Assembly (NCBI GenBank): GCA_902773675.1 | Contig: CACYFN010000009.1 | Span: 1 to 37,916, forward strand | Source: an uncultured Erysipelotrichaceae bacterium | Lineage (GTDB): Bacteria > Bacillota_I > Bacilli_A > RF39 > UBA660 | Direction: 5' to 3' | DNA: 37,916 nt | In this document: positions 1 through 8,232 of the stretch, one piece after another | Position numbering within the stretch: position 1 is the stretch's first letter | Layout of the letters: each line of letters starts with the position of its first letter | The notes under the pieces: model-generated | Databases searched by the model: none | Told to the model about the DNA's origin: nothing | What the model saw: only the letters and a program-made list of their open reading frames with translations | Made by a program: the position numbers and the translations under genes

Positions 1-1047
1 AGTAATGGAGTAACAACTACAACATGTAACTCAAGTGGCGATGATTATGACAATGCTACTTACACATTAACACTTACTATTGAGACTGTTCAATATAATA
101 AATATGCAAGTGCTTGGAATACAGGTAATACAGTAAATATACTAGAAGAAAGACCAAGACCAGTACCAGCAAGTCAGTATTTAGCTACAAATGCAACAAA
201 TCCAGCAAACTCTGAATATAATGCAACAACAAAAGGAAATATGTTTGTATTTACTCATGGAGAAGCACCAAATCAAGTAACAGAAACAAGATATATAGGA
301 GATGCTCCAAAGAACTATGTAAAATTCAATTGTGATAATGATGGAACAAATTGTGATGTAGATGATGGTACTGGTAACGTAGAACAAAGAATGAAATTAG
401 TAAGAGGTAGTGATTTTGCAACTAATATGGTATTCAATTCAAGTTATAACAATGACTGGACAGTATCTCCACTAAATACATTCTTAAATGGAGATTATTA
501 TAATCGTACAGGAGATGCAGCAACATATGGATTAAAAGCATCTGCTAAAAGTATGATAGGTGATGCAGTATATTATTTAGGAGCAGTATCATATAACTCA
601 GGATTTGGTACAACTGAAAAAATTTATGTAGAAGAAAGAGGAACTACAGTATGTGGAGCATGTAACTCAGATACAACTAAGTTAACATGGACAGGAAAAG
701 TAGGATTAATGTATCCAAGTGATGAATATATGGTATATGGAAATGGAGTAAATGCTACATGTTATGATAATCCAAATGGATGTAGTGGAACTAATGCTCA
801 AACAGGATGGGTATATAAAAGTAATGTTTTAGAAGGACAATCTAGCCTATCTTATACATGGTTGTTGTCTTCCTATGCTGGTCGCTCGTATAATGTGCTT
901 CGCGCGCATAGCGACGGCTTCTTGGGCAGCAGCGACTCGATTCTCAGCAGTGGGGTTCGCCCCGTCGTATATCTAAAATCTAATATCAAAATCGCTGACG
1001 GAACTGGAGAGGTAGGAAGCCCATACACGCTAGAAGAAATCCAGTAA
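1..1047 (+). CDS. Surface protein with C-type-lectin-like (DUF6273-like) C-terminus, putative DGR target; 5' truncated
   Basis: The gene is open from the first base in frame 1 and ends at TAA 1045-1047, giving 348 visible residues with no start in the window. The first 40 residues resemble the end of a TasA/SipW-type bead domain (a YTLTLTIETVQYNKYASAW-like stretch). A linker rich in Pro, Asn and Thr follows, then a domain with landmarks seen in DUF6273-type proteins: NYVKF, DDGTGN..E.RMKLVR, FLNGDYYN, SMIGDAVYYLG, LMYPSDEY, YTWLLSS and GVRPVVYLKSN. Six or more cysteines suggest disulfides outside the cell. From about residue 290 the DNA turns GC-rich and adenine-poor, as in variable regions of diversity-generating retroelements. 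That fold supports ligand-binding diversity in known DGR targets. The ligand is unknown. The family call rests on recalled motif order, not on a search. Confidence 0.8.
   Translation, partial: SNGVTTTTCNSSGDDYDNATYTLTLTIETVQYNKYASAWNTGNTVNILEERPRPVPASQYLATNATNPANSEYNATTKGNMFVFTHGEAPNQVTETRYIGDAPKNYVKFNCDNDGTNCDVDDGTGNVEQRMKLVRGSDFATNMVFNSSYNNDWTVSPLNTFLNGDYYNRTGDAATYGLKASAKSMIGDAVYYLGAVSYNSGFGTTEKIYVEERGTTVCGACNSDTTKLTWTGKVGLMYPSDEYMVYGNGVNATCYDNPNGCSGTNAQTGWVYKSNVLEGQSSLSYTWLLSSYAGRSYNVLRAHSDGFLGSSDSILSSGVRPVVYLKSNIKIADGTGEVGSPYTLEEIQ
862..990 (+). other. Putative DGR variable region (VR) in the 3' end of the surface-protein gene
   Basis: Bases 901-960 contain 39 G+C of 60 and only 9 A, in a gene and genome that are otherwise strongly AT-rich. 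Many codons here read as if AAC or AAT had been mutated at the first two positions with the third base kept: TAT, GCT, GGT, CGC (874-885) and TTC, GGC, AGC, AGC, GAC (919-936). They sit between invariant-looking anchors: TGG at 859, AGC-GAC-GGC at 910-918 and the GVRPVVYLKS codons from 952. This is the expected footprint of adenine-directed mutagenic retrohoming. The boundaries are approximate because no template repeat is present in the window to align with. Confidence 0.75.
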
Positions 1048-1060
1048 CACAGGCGAAGCC

Positions 1061-1091
1061 GTCGTGTGCAGGTAATGGTATCTGCCACGAC
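1061..1091 (+). promoter_or_regulatory. GC-rich hairpin 1 just downstream of the VR
   Basis: GTCGTG (1061-1066) and GCAG (1068-1071) pair exactly with CTGC (1082-1085) and CACGAC (1086-1091), with one bulged T at 1067 and a 10-nt loop. It starts 14 bp after the stop codon. DGR targets often carry an inverted repeat just 3' of the VR that helps target recognition during retrohoming. There is no T-run, so it does not look like an intrinsic terminator. Confidence 0.7.
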
Positions 1092-1101
1092 ACGCAAAGA
1101 A

Positions 1102-1130
1102 GTTGCTTGGAGGCTGTGTCTCCGAGCAAC
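1102..1130 (+). promoter_or_regulatory. GC-rich hairpin 2 downstream of the VR
   Basis: GTTGCTTGGAG (1102-1112) pairs with CTCCGAGCAAC (1120-1130) over 11 positions with a single T-G wobble and a 7-nt loop. The GC-rich tract ends right after it, where AT-rich DNA resumes at about 1132. No T-run follows. It may be part of the same retrohoming signal as hairpin 1, or an mRNA-stabilising 3' structure. Confidence 0.65.
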
Positions 1131-1194
1131 CAGAATTTCATGTATTTATACAAGTTTAATTATTTGAATAAGGTTTTAAATTAATTAATTATAG

Positions 1195-1219
1195 TAGATC
1201 ATATTGATCTATTTTTTTT
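1195..1219 (+). terminator. Intrinsic terminator of the surface-protein gene
   Basis: TAGATCA (1195-1201) and TGATCTA (1205-1211) form a 7-bp stem with a 3-nt loop, followed by eight T (1212-1219). Confidence 0.75.
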
Positions 1220-1227
1220 AATTTTTA

Positions 1228-1257
1228 TTGACATATTAAAGAATTTTATAGTAAAAT
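1228..1257 (+). promoter_or_regulatory. SigA-type promoter for the M15B peptidase gene
   Basis: A perfect -35 TTGACA (1228-1233), an 18-bp spacer and -10 TAAAAT (1252-1257) sit 25 bp before the start codon. Confidence 0.7.
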
Positions 1258-1281
1258 TAAATCATAATAGAGGTGATGAAA

Positions 1282-2220
1282 ATGGATAAATATTTAATAT
1301 TAATAAATAAATATAATTTATTAGATGAAGATACAATAAATAAAATTTATGATGGAGTAATTGAAGCTAATGAAGGTGGTATTGAATATGATGGATCATT
1401 ACATAGATCTGAAAAACTTAATGGTGAAGTATTAAGTAACTTTAATCAATTACGTGATGAACTATCTAAAAAAGGATATAATTTTTTTGCTGAAAGTGGT
1501 TTTAGAGGTTATAATGATCAAATTAATTTATGGTTTTCTAGAATGATTATTGCTTCTATAGATGAATATGGTCATCCACTTATAAAGCCAGCTAAATATC
1601 TTGTAGAAAGATTAATTGCTCATTTATGTATAGATGATTATCCTAATTGGTATAAAGGAAATCCAATAAAAAAACTCGAAGGTATTCTATCTGTAATAGG
1701 TAGAACAACTGAATATGACTTAGAAAATGTTAGAAAAAAAGTTGAAATTGAAGCAGCCCCTCCAGGAGCAAGTGAACACCATTTAGGAATGACTTTTGAT
1801 ATAGGATTAATAGATGAAAATGGAAAAAATTGTGATTTAACAAAACCACAATATTTAAAAGCTGCTCATGACTTTATTAATCTAGCTCCTGATTATGGAT
1901 TTATTCTAAGATATCCAAATGGAAAAAATGTTTTTACTGGATGTAAAGAAGAAATATGGCATTATAGATACGTAGGAAATCCTGAAATAGCTCATGATAT
2001 AATGGATAATGGATTAACTCTAGAAGAATATCATATTGCTCATACTATAATGAATAATCAAGAATTATTTGAACAATTAGAAAATGGTAATTTAAATTAT
2101 GATATTCTGATACCAATTATAGGTGAAGATGCAACTAAAATGATAAAGCAAAATCCAGACTTATTAAATGATGTTAGAAATTATATAAAGTTAAAATATG
2201 AAAATTCAAAAACAAGATAG
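1282..2220 (+). CDS. M15B (VanY/LdcB-type) D,D- or L,D-carboxypeptidase-like protein
   Basis: This is a 312-residue putative zinc peptidase of the VanY/LdcB family, which trims the C-terminal D-Ala of peptidoglycan stem peptides. The zinc site is visible: S164-x-H166-x-x-G169-x-x-x-D173 (SEHHLGMTFD), and H227 in the later E-x-W-H motif (EIWHYRYVG). No signal peptide or membrane anchor is seen, which is unusual for this family, so it may act inside the cell or leave by another route. About 75 residues after the catalytic domain match nothing I know. GTG 1273 and ATG 1276 are in frame, but GAGGTG at 1270-1275 is an ideal Shine-Dalgarno for ATG 1282. The gene stands alone between its own promoter and terminator. 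Confidence 0.88.
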   Translation: MDKYLILINKYNLLDEDTINKIYDGVIEANEGGIEYDGSLHRSEKLNGEVLSNFNQLRDELSKKGYNFFAESGFRGYNDQINLWFSRMIIASIDEYGHPLIKPAKYLVERLIAHLCIDDYPNWYKGNPIKKLEGILSVIGRTTEYDLENVRKKVEIEAAPPGASEHHLGMTFDIGLIDENGKNCDLTKPQYLKAAHDFINLAPDYGFILRYPNGKNVFTGCKEEIWHYRYVGNPEIAHDIMDNGLTLEEYHIAHTIMNNQELFEQLENGNLNYDILIPIIGEDATKMIKQNPDLLNDVRNYIKLKYENSKTR

Positions 2221-2235
2221 ACTTTCTATCTTTTT
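2214..2235 (+). terminator. Intrinsic terminator overlapping the stop of the M15B peptidase gene
   Basis: AAGATAGA (2214-2221) and TCTATCTT (2225-2232) form an 8-bp stem with loop CTT, followed by a short T-run to 2235. Confidence 0.65.
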
Positions 2236-2238
2236 CTA

Positions 2239-2267
2239 TTGTTATTAATAATTTATAATGCTATAAT
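2239..2267 (+). promoter_or_regulatory. Promoter for pyrH
   Basis: TTGTTA (2239-2244), a 17-bp spacer and TATAAT (2262-2267). A second TATAAT lies at 2254-2259. Confidence 0.65.
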
Positions 2268-2293
2268 TAAAGAGATGTTTAGGAGGTATATTT

Positions 2294-3001
2294 ATGAAAT
2301 TAAAATACAAAAGAGTATTATTAAAACTAAGTGGAGAAGCACTAGCTGGTAATAAAGGAATGGGTATTGATTTTGATAAAGTATTAGATATCTGTTCGGA
2401 AATAAAAGATGTAGCTACTAAGACTAATGTAGAAATTGCTATTGTAGTAGGTGGAGGTAATTTCTGGAGAGGAAGATCTAATCAACACATGGATAGATGT
2501 ACTTCAGATCATATTGGTATGTTAGGAACTACTATGAATGCTTTAGCTATCAATGATGCATTTAAACAATTAGGATATGAATCACGTGTTCAAACAGGTA
2601 TAGAAATGCGTCAAATAGCTGAATTCTATATTAAGAATAGAGCAGATAGACATATGCAAAAAGGAAGAATTGTAATATTTGGATGTGGTACAGGAAATCC
2701 ATTTTTCTCAACTGATACAGCTGCTGCTTTAAGAGCCGCTGAAATAAATGCTGAAATAGTACTTAAAGCTACTAATGTTGATGGAATATATACAGCAGAT
2801 CCAAAGAAAGATAAAAATGCTACTAAAATAGATGAAATTACATATATAGATGTACTTAATAAAAAACTAAATGTAATGGATTCAACAGCTACAACTTTAT
2901 GTATGGATAATAATATTCCAATATTAGTATATAATATGAATGTAAAAGGCAATTTACTTAAAGTAGTAACAGGAGAAGAAATTGGTACAATAGTTAAATA
3001 G
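2294..3001 (+). CDS. pyrH: UMP kinase
   Basis: This 235-residue protein phosphorylates UMP to UDP in the cytoplasm, a step in making UTP and CTP. It belongs to the amino-acid kinase fold. The opening LKLSGEAL, the glycine-rich [11 protein letters not shown], the IRQIAE-like stretch, [17 protein letters not shown] and the [15 protein letters not shown] segment are all typical, and the length is normal. An AGGAGG Shine-Dalgarno sits just before ATG 2294. In many Firmicutes pyrH lies between tsf and frr. Here it is followed 11 bp later by an M32 carboxypeptidase and two unknown genes, probably as one transcript. Confidence 0.96.
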   Translation: MKLKYKRVLLKLSGEALAGNKGMGIDFDKVLDICSEIKDVATKTNVEIAIVVGGGNFWRGRSNQHMDRCTSDHIGMLGTTMNALAINDAFKQLGYESRVQTGIEMRQIAEFYIKNRADRHMQKGRIVIFGCGTGNPFFSTDTAAALRAAEINAEIVLKATNVDGIYTADPKKDKNATKIDEITYIDVLNKKLNVMDSTATTLCMDNNIPILVYNMNVKGNLLKVVTGEEIGTIVK

Positions 3002-3012
3002 AAAGGATATTT

Positions 3013-4482
3013 ATGAATAAACTTGATGAATTTAAAGAAGTACTTGATAAAATAGGTGGATTAAGATATACAGTATCTATCTTAAGATGGGAAATGGATA
3101 CAATTGCTCCAAAAACTTCTTTTGATTATTTAATAGATGTTAGTTCTAAATATGAAGCAGAAGCATTTAAAATATCTACAAGTGATGACTATATAAACAA
3201 ACTAAGAAATGTAATTAATAGTGATGAATTTAATTATTTAAGTGAATTAGAACAAAAATATCTTTTAGATTTAGAAGATGATTATGAAAAATTTAAAAGA
3301 ATACCAGAAGACTTTTATTTAGAACATACTAAATTATGTAGTAATTCACTTAATGCTTGGGTAGAAGCTAAAGAAAAAAATAACTATGAAATATTTAAAC
3401 CATATTTATTAAAAATAATCGAAAGTACTAAAAAACTATATAATTACATGTATCCAAATAGTAGTAATATTTATGATTGTATGTTAAATGATTTTGAATT
3501 AGGTATTACAAGTGATTTTATTGATAAACTATTTAATGAATTAAAAGAAGGTATAATACCTATAATTAAGAATTTAAAAGATAATAATCAAGAAAAATTA
3601 ACAAAAAAATATGATGATTCTAAATTAATAGAATTAGCTAAATATTTATTAGATTATATTGGCTTTGATAACACAATGGGTGCACTTTCAATATATACCC
3701 ATGGATATACCATGAAATTAAATAATTATGATACTCGTATTACTTTTTCTAATACATCTAATATAACAGATGTGGTATCAACAGTAGTCCATGAAGGAGG
3801 ACATGGTATATTTGAACAAAATGTATCTCCAATATTAACTCAGTATAAAACATATGATGTAAATAAATGTGGTCTACATGAAAGTCAATCTAGATTTTAT
3901 GAAAATATCTTAGGTAGAAATAAAAACTTTTTTATTCCAATATATGATGATTTAAAAAATATACTTAATATAGATATGAGTTTAGATGATTTTATTAGTA
4001 ATTTTAATATTGCTAAAAGGTCTAAAATAAGAACCGAAGCAGATGAACTTACATATTGTATGCATATTATTATTAGGTATGAAATAGAAAGAGATATCTT
4101 TTCAGGTAAATTAGATTTAAATGAATTACCTAGTATTTGGAATCAAAAATATAAAGAATATCTAGATATGGATATTACAAATGATAGGGAAGGAATACTT
4201 CAAGATATGCATTGGTCAGAAGGAGCATTTGGGTACTTTCCTTTCTATCTAATGGGTACAATATTTGATGGCATGCTACTAGATCATATTAATGAAAAAC
4301 TAGGTAATGTTGATGATCTATTAAAAAATGGTAATATAAAAGAAATAACTAAATATTTAAATAAGAATATTCATACATATGGAGGAATATATAATATTAA
4401 TGAAGTGTCTAATAGATTATTTAAATCTGATTTAAAAGTAGAACCAATAATTAGATACTTCAAAAATAAATATAACAAATAG
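3013..4482 (+). CDS. M32 family (Taq-type) metallocarboxypeptidase
   Basis: At 489 residues this is a full-length M32 carboxypeptidase, a cytoplasmic zinc or cobalt enzyme that removes C-terminal amino acids from peptides. The HExxH metal site is H260-E-G-G-H264, and the family-specific HESQSRFYEN begins at H289, with E290 the expected third metal ligand. The downstream IRTEADELTY and GYFPFYLMGTIFDG stretches are also characteristic. An AAAGGA Shine-Dalgarno precedes ATG 3013. It probably shares a transcript with pyrH upstream and the gene at 4501 downstream. The link to pyrimidine metabolism is positional only. Confidence 0.94.
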   Translation: MNKLDEFKEVLDKIGGLRYTVSILRWEMDTIAPKTSFDYLIDVSSKYEAEAFKISTSDDYINKLRNVINSDEFNYLSELEQKYLLDLEDDYEKFKRIPEDFYLEHTKLCSNSLNAWVEAKEKNNYEIFKPYLLKIIESTKKLYNYMYPNSSNIYDCMLNDFELGITSDFIDKLFNELKEGIIPIIKNLKDNNQEKLTKKYDDSKLIELAKYLLDYIGFDNTMGALSIYTHGYTMKLNNYDTRITFSNTSNITDVVSTVVHEGGHGIFEQNVSPILTQYKTYDVNKCGLHESQSRFYENILGRNKNFFIPIYDDLKNILNIDMSLDDFISNFNIAKRSKIRTEADELTYCMHIIIRYEIERDIFSGKLDLNELPSIWNQKYKEYLDMDITNDREGILQDMHWSEGAFGYFPFYLMGTIFDGMLLDHINEKLGNVDDLLKNGNIKEITKYLNKNIHTYGGIYNINEVSNRLFKSDLKVEPIIRYFKNKYNK

Positions 4483-4500
4483 AAGAAGGTAAATAACATA

Positions 4501-5262
4501 ATGATTAAACAATTAGAATTAACACCAGTAGAAGCAACAGCTTACTTTTGGGTAAATACAATTAAAGATAAAATAAGAGAAATGTCGATAAATACAAATG
4601 ATATTTCAGAAAAAGAATTAGAATTTTTCAATGATTTTAGTAAATTTACTGATGTAGAATGGCGAAAATTATATATAGAACTATGTAAATTTATTGATAT
4701 TAAAGTAAAAAAATATTCGCATCATGGATTATATGGAATAGATGATTATCATCAAGATACAGCTAAATATTATCACAAAGATATTAATGAAATATTATCA
4801 TATGTCTCTAAAAAAGAAGTTCCAGATATTAGATTAGCTGGAAAAAATAAAGAAGATTTAATAATTGCAACTAATCCATATGGAGCAAATAAATTCTTTG
4901 AATCATATGGTATGATACCACTTGATAAAATATATGATTATAATTACATATTATCCGGTGATAAAAAAGAATTAGAATTATATAATTTAGTTATGTCAGT
5001 AATAGTTGTAATGAATCAAAATGGCAATCATTCAATTGACTATCTAAGAAAAGTTTTCTGTAACCTATATTTAGAAATGCATGATAATATTAATATAAAA
5101 GAATTAGAAGAAGATTTTAATAGAATATTTAATCAAATCCATGATAAAGGACTACTAGAAGGAGTATCTTTAGATAAAGAATATAATTGTAAATTTGAAA
5201 ATATAGATCTTATAGGAATAGAGCCATATATGAAAAAAAGTAAAAGATTAATTAAGAATTAG
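4501..5262 (+). CDS. Unknown protein, 253 residues
   Basis: I do not recognise this family. It is a soluble, mostly alpha-helical protein with no signal peptide, membrane segment or clear catalytic motif. A Tyr/His/Asp-rich central stretch (YSHHGLYGIDDYHQD, about residues 73-87) and an ITNPYGANKF-like stretch (about residues 121-132) could be conserved cores. GAAGAAGG upstream is a plausible ribosome site. It lies 18 bp after the M32 carboxypeptidase and 8 bp before the next small gene, so the three are likely cotranscribed. Confidence 0.8.
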   Translation: MIKQLELTPVEATAYFWVNTIKDKIREMSINTNDISEKELEFFNDFSKFTDVEWRKLYIELCKFIDIKVKKYSHHGLYGIDDYHQDTAKYYHKDINEILSYVSKKEVPDIRLAGKNKEDLIIATNPYGANKFFESYGMIPLDKIYDYNYILSGDKKELELYNLVMSVIVVMNQNGNHSIDYLRKVFCNLYLEMHDNINIKELEEDFNRIFNQIHDKGLLEGVSLDKEYNCKFENIDLIGIEPYMKKSKRLIKN

Positions 5263-5270
5263 GAGAAAAT

Positions 5271-5570
5271 ATGCAAGTAACTGATAAGGAAATAATAGAA
5301 TTAATAGATGAATTAATTGGAACAAACACAGAATTAAAAAGAAAATTATTAAAATTAGATGCTGATGCAATTAGAAGCCTTGTAGAAAATAATTATCCTA
5401 TATCTGATAGAGAGAGAAAAAAATATATATCAGAAGGTAAACAAGAAGAATTAAAAAAACAAGAAGAAAAATATTTAAAAACACAAAAATTATATTTTTT
5501 ACTACTTGATGAATATTACAATAATGAAGTAAAAAAAATACAAGAAACACAAAAAATAAGTACAAAATAA
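5271..5570 (+). CDS. Small unknown helical protein, 99 residues
   Basis: This 99-residue, highly charged protein has no recognisable domain. Predicted structure is helical, with a Lys/Glu-rich stretch from residue 50 that could form a coiled coil. AGGAG sits 6 bp before ATG 5271. It closes the pyrH-led unit, and its stop codon lies in the loop of the terminator hairpin. Its function is unknown. Confidence 0.75.
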   Translation: MQVTDKEIIELIDELIGTNTELKRKLLKLDADAIRSLVENNYPISDRERKKYISEGKQEELKKQEEKYLKTQKLYFLLLDEYYNNEVKKIQETQKISTK

Positions 5571-5585
5571 GTACTTATTTTTCTT
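5552..5585 (+). terminator. Strong intrinsic terminator of the pyrH-led unit
   Basis: A perfect 12-bp stem (5552-5563 with 5571-5582) and a 7-nt loop, followed by T-rich sequence. Confidence 0.8.
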
Positions 5586-5611
5586 TATCTATATAAAAAT
5601 AATACTAAACA

Positions 5612-5620
5612 TGTTATAAT
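5612..5620 (+). promoter_or_regulatory. Extended -10 promoter for rel
   Basis: TGTTATAAT (TGnTATAAT) with no good -35. The start codon is 19 bp downstream. Confidence 0.6.
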
Positions 5621-5638
5621 ATATATGGTGAAGAAATT

Positions 5639-7792
5639 ATGAATAAAGACAATCCTAAAATAATTTTTGATGATTTAATAAATAATTTAAATTACATAAC
5701 AAGTAAAAAAGAATTAAAAATAATAAATGATGCATATCTTTTTGCTGAAGAAGTACATAAAGGTGATAAAAGATTAACCGGTGTTGATTATATAAAGCAT
5801 CCTCTAAATGTAGCTTATATATTATCAGAAATAAAAGCCGATAGTGATACCATAGCAGCAGCTCTTCTTCATGATACAATCGATGTTGGAAAAGCTGATA
5901 AAGTTACAATCAAAAAACAATTTGGAGATAACATATATACTCTTGTAGAAGGAGTAACCAAAATTAATAGATTAAAATTTAATGGGGACAATGAATCAAC
6001 AATTGCTAATTACCGTAAAATATTTGTTGGACTTACTAAAGATGTAAGAGTAATAATTATAAAACTAGCAGATAGACTACACAATATGCGTACTATGAGT
6101 GTCTTATCAAAACATAAACAAAAAGAAACTAGTAATGAAACACTAGCTATCCTAACTCCAATAGCTCATCGTTTAGGTATGAATAAAATAAAAGGAGAAT
6201 TAGAAGATTTATCCCTTCGATATTCTAAACCAGATGCCTATTTTTCAATTGTAGAAAGATTAAATAAAACTAAAACAGAACGAAATCAATATGTTGAAGA
6301 GATGATTGAAAATGTATCAGATTTATTAAATAAAAATGGAATAAAACATGAAATAAAAGGAAGAGCAAAAAGTATATATAGTATCTATAAAAAATTAGAT
6401 AAAGGTAAAAAATTTAGTGATATATATGACTTATTTGCCCTAAGAGTATTTGTAGATAAAGTAGATGAATGCTACCAAGCAATGGGTTTAATACATTCTG
6501 CATATAAACCAGTACCTAAAAGATACAAAGATTATATTGCTATGCCTAAAAATAATGGTTATCAATCACTTCATACAACCGTATTTGGTAAAGATGGTAA
6601 TTTCTTTGAAATACAAATTAGAACCTATGATATGGACATAGTAGCTGAACATGGTGTAGCTTCTCACTGGTCATATAAAGAACAAGGAAAATCATTAATG
6701 CAATCAGCCATGGAAGAAAAATTACAATTCTTTAGATCAATTATGGAACTAAATAAAAATACTAATGATGAAGAATTTTTAAGTAGAATAAAAGAAGAAG
6801 TACTAAGTACCATGGTATATGTCTATACCCCAAATGGAGATGTAATAGAATTACCAATAGGATCTACTCCAATAGATTTTGCCTATCGTGTACACACCGA
6901 AGTAGGTAATAAAATGGTTGGAGCTATTGTTAATGGAAATATAGTAACACTAGATTATAAATTAAATGATAATGATATAGTTAAAATTAAAACAAAAAAA
7001 GATTCAACACCAAATCGTGATTGGATAAACATGTGTTTTACAAATCAAGCCAAAAATAAAATAAAAGCTTTCTTTAATAAAGTAGATAAAACCGAATACA
7101 TTAAATTAGGAGAAGAATCATTAATAAAAGAATTAAGAAGAAAAAAAATAAGTATTAATGATTTTCTAACTAATGATAACTTATCAAAAATCTATAATGA
7201 ATTAAAAATAGATAATACCAATGATTTATACTTAAATATAGGAAATAATAAATATACTGCTAATCAAGTAATAAATATTATAACTAATGAAATAAAAAGT
7301 AAAGAAGAAAAAATACTTGAAAAAGTAATTGATCAAGAAATAAAAGAAGTAGTATCTAAAAATGATATCATTGTAGAAGGAATAGATAATATAAAAATAA
7401 ACATAGCAGGCTGCTGCAAGCCTATTCCAGGTGATGAAATAATAGGATATATATCTCGTGGTAATGGAATAAATATTCATAGATGTAATTGTCCTAATAT
7501 AAGTGATATTAATGAAAGATTAATTAGCGTTAATTGGAATAATACTATAAATAAAAAATATGATACTAATATCATAGTAGAAGCTAATGATTCAAAAGAT
7601 ATATTATTAAATATAATAGCTAAAACATCTAATATAGATATAAGCATTCAAAGTGTAAATACAATTCATAATACAGATACATATATATTTGAAATAAATG
7701 TATTAACCACTAATATAGATTTACTAAATAAATTTATGAATGATATAAAAAATATTAAAAACGTTTTAAACGTAGAAAGAGTAATCAAATGA
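5639..7792 (+). CDS. rel: (p)ppGpp synthetase/hydrolase of the Rel family with altered hydrolase motif
   Basis: At 717 residues this is a full-length long RSH protein that controls the stringent-response alarmone (p)ppGpp. Domains in order: HD hydrolase (residues about 30-190), synthetase (about 230-350, with KGRAKSIYSIYKKL, the bifunctional-type RYKD motif and NGYQSLHTTVFG), TGS (about 395-455, VYVYTPNGDVIELP), a Cys-rich zinc-finger-like segment (AGCCKPIPGDEI...HRCNCPNI) and a C-terminal ACT. Metal ligands H54, H78 and D79 and the later ADRLHN motif are present, but the usual HDxxED reads H78-D-T-I-D82-V83. Loss of the catalytic Glu-Asp pair suggests weak or absent hydrolysis. It is followed by dtd with an ATGA overlap, the standard Firmicutes order. 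Confidence 0.95.
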   Translation: MNKDNPKIIFDDLINNLNYITSKKELKIINDAYLFAEEVHKGDKRLTGVDYIKHPLNVAYILSEIKADSDTIAAALLHDTIDVGKADKVTIKKQFGDNIYTLVEGVTKINRLKFNGDNESTIANYRKIFVGLTKDVRVIIIKLADRLHNMRTMSVLSKHKQKETSNETLAILTPIAHRLGMNKIKGELEDLSLRYSKPDAYFSIVERLNKTKTERNQYVEEMIENVSDLLNKNGIKHEIKGRAKSIYSIYKKLDKGKKFSDIYDLFALRVFVDKVDECYQAMGLIHSAYKPVPKRYKDYIAMPKNNGYQSLHTTVFGKDGNFFEIQIRTYDMDIVAEHGVASHWSYKEQGKSLMQSAMEEKLQFFRSIMELNKNTNDEEFLSRIKEEVLSTMVYVYTPNGDVIELPIGSTPIDFAYRVHTEVGNKMVGAIVNGNIVTLDYKLNDNDIVKIKTKKDSTPNRDWINMCFTNQAKNKIKAFFNKVDKTEYIKLGEESLIKELRRKKISINDFLTNDNLSKIYNELKIDNTNDLYLNIGNNKYTANQVINIITNEIKSKEEKILEKVIDQEIKEVVSKNDIIVEGIDNIKINIAGCCKPIPGDEIIGYISRGNGINIHRCNCPNISDINERLISVNWNNTINKKYDTNIIVEANDSKDILLNIIAKTSNIDISIQSVNTIHNTDTYIFEINVLTTNIDLLNKFMNDIKNIKNVLNVERVIK

Positions 7793-8232
7793 AAATAGTA
7801 ATCCAAAGAAGTTTAGAATCAAATGTTTTAATAAATAATAAAATAGTTGGTAGTATTAATAAAGGAATGGTTATCTTAGTAGGATTTACTGATGGCGATA
7901 ATGAATTAATAATTGATAAAATGATAAATAAAATATTAAAATTAAGAATCTTTGATGATGAACAGGGTATTATGAATAAATCAATTCAAGATATAGAAGG
8001 AAGTATACTATCAGTTTCTCAATTTACACTATATGCAGATACAAAAAAAGGTAATCGTCCAAGTTATAGTAAAGCATTAAATAGTAATGAAGCTTCCATA
8101 CTATATAATTTATTTAATAAAAAATTAAGTAGTTATATCCATGTAGAAACAGGAATATTTGGTAGTGATATGAAAGTAAATATTACTAATGATGGACCAG
8201 TAACCATAATAATAGAAAGTGAGGATTTATGA
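7789..8232 (+). CDS. dtd: D-aminoacyl-tRNA deacylase
   Basis: This 147-residue protein hydrolyses D-amino acids (and glycine mischarged on tRNA-Ala) from tRNA, a cytoplasmic proofreading task. The signature SVSQFTLYADTKKGNRPSY and the C-terminal NDGPVT cross-subunit Gly-cis-Pro motif are both present, and the length matches the family. ATG 7789 overlaps the rel stop (ATGA), and its own stop overlaps the next start the same way. Translational coupling of rel, dtd and the permease is therefore likely. Confidence 0.96.
   Translation: MKIVIQRSLESNVLINNKIVGSINKGMVILVGFTDGDNELIIDKMINKILKLRIFDDEQGIMNKSIQDIEGSILSVSQFTLYADTKKGNRPSYSKALNSNEASILYNLFNKKLSSYIHVETGIFGSDMKVNITNDGPVTIIIESEDL

Noticed and set aside
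873-1097. A 74-codon minus-strand frame across the variable region
   Set aside because: It is the reverse of the GC-rich VR and hairpins; it has no ribosome site and the plus-strand frame explains the codon pattern.
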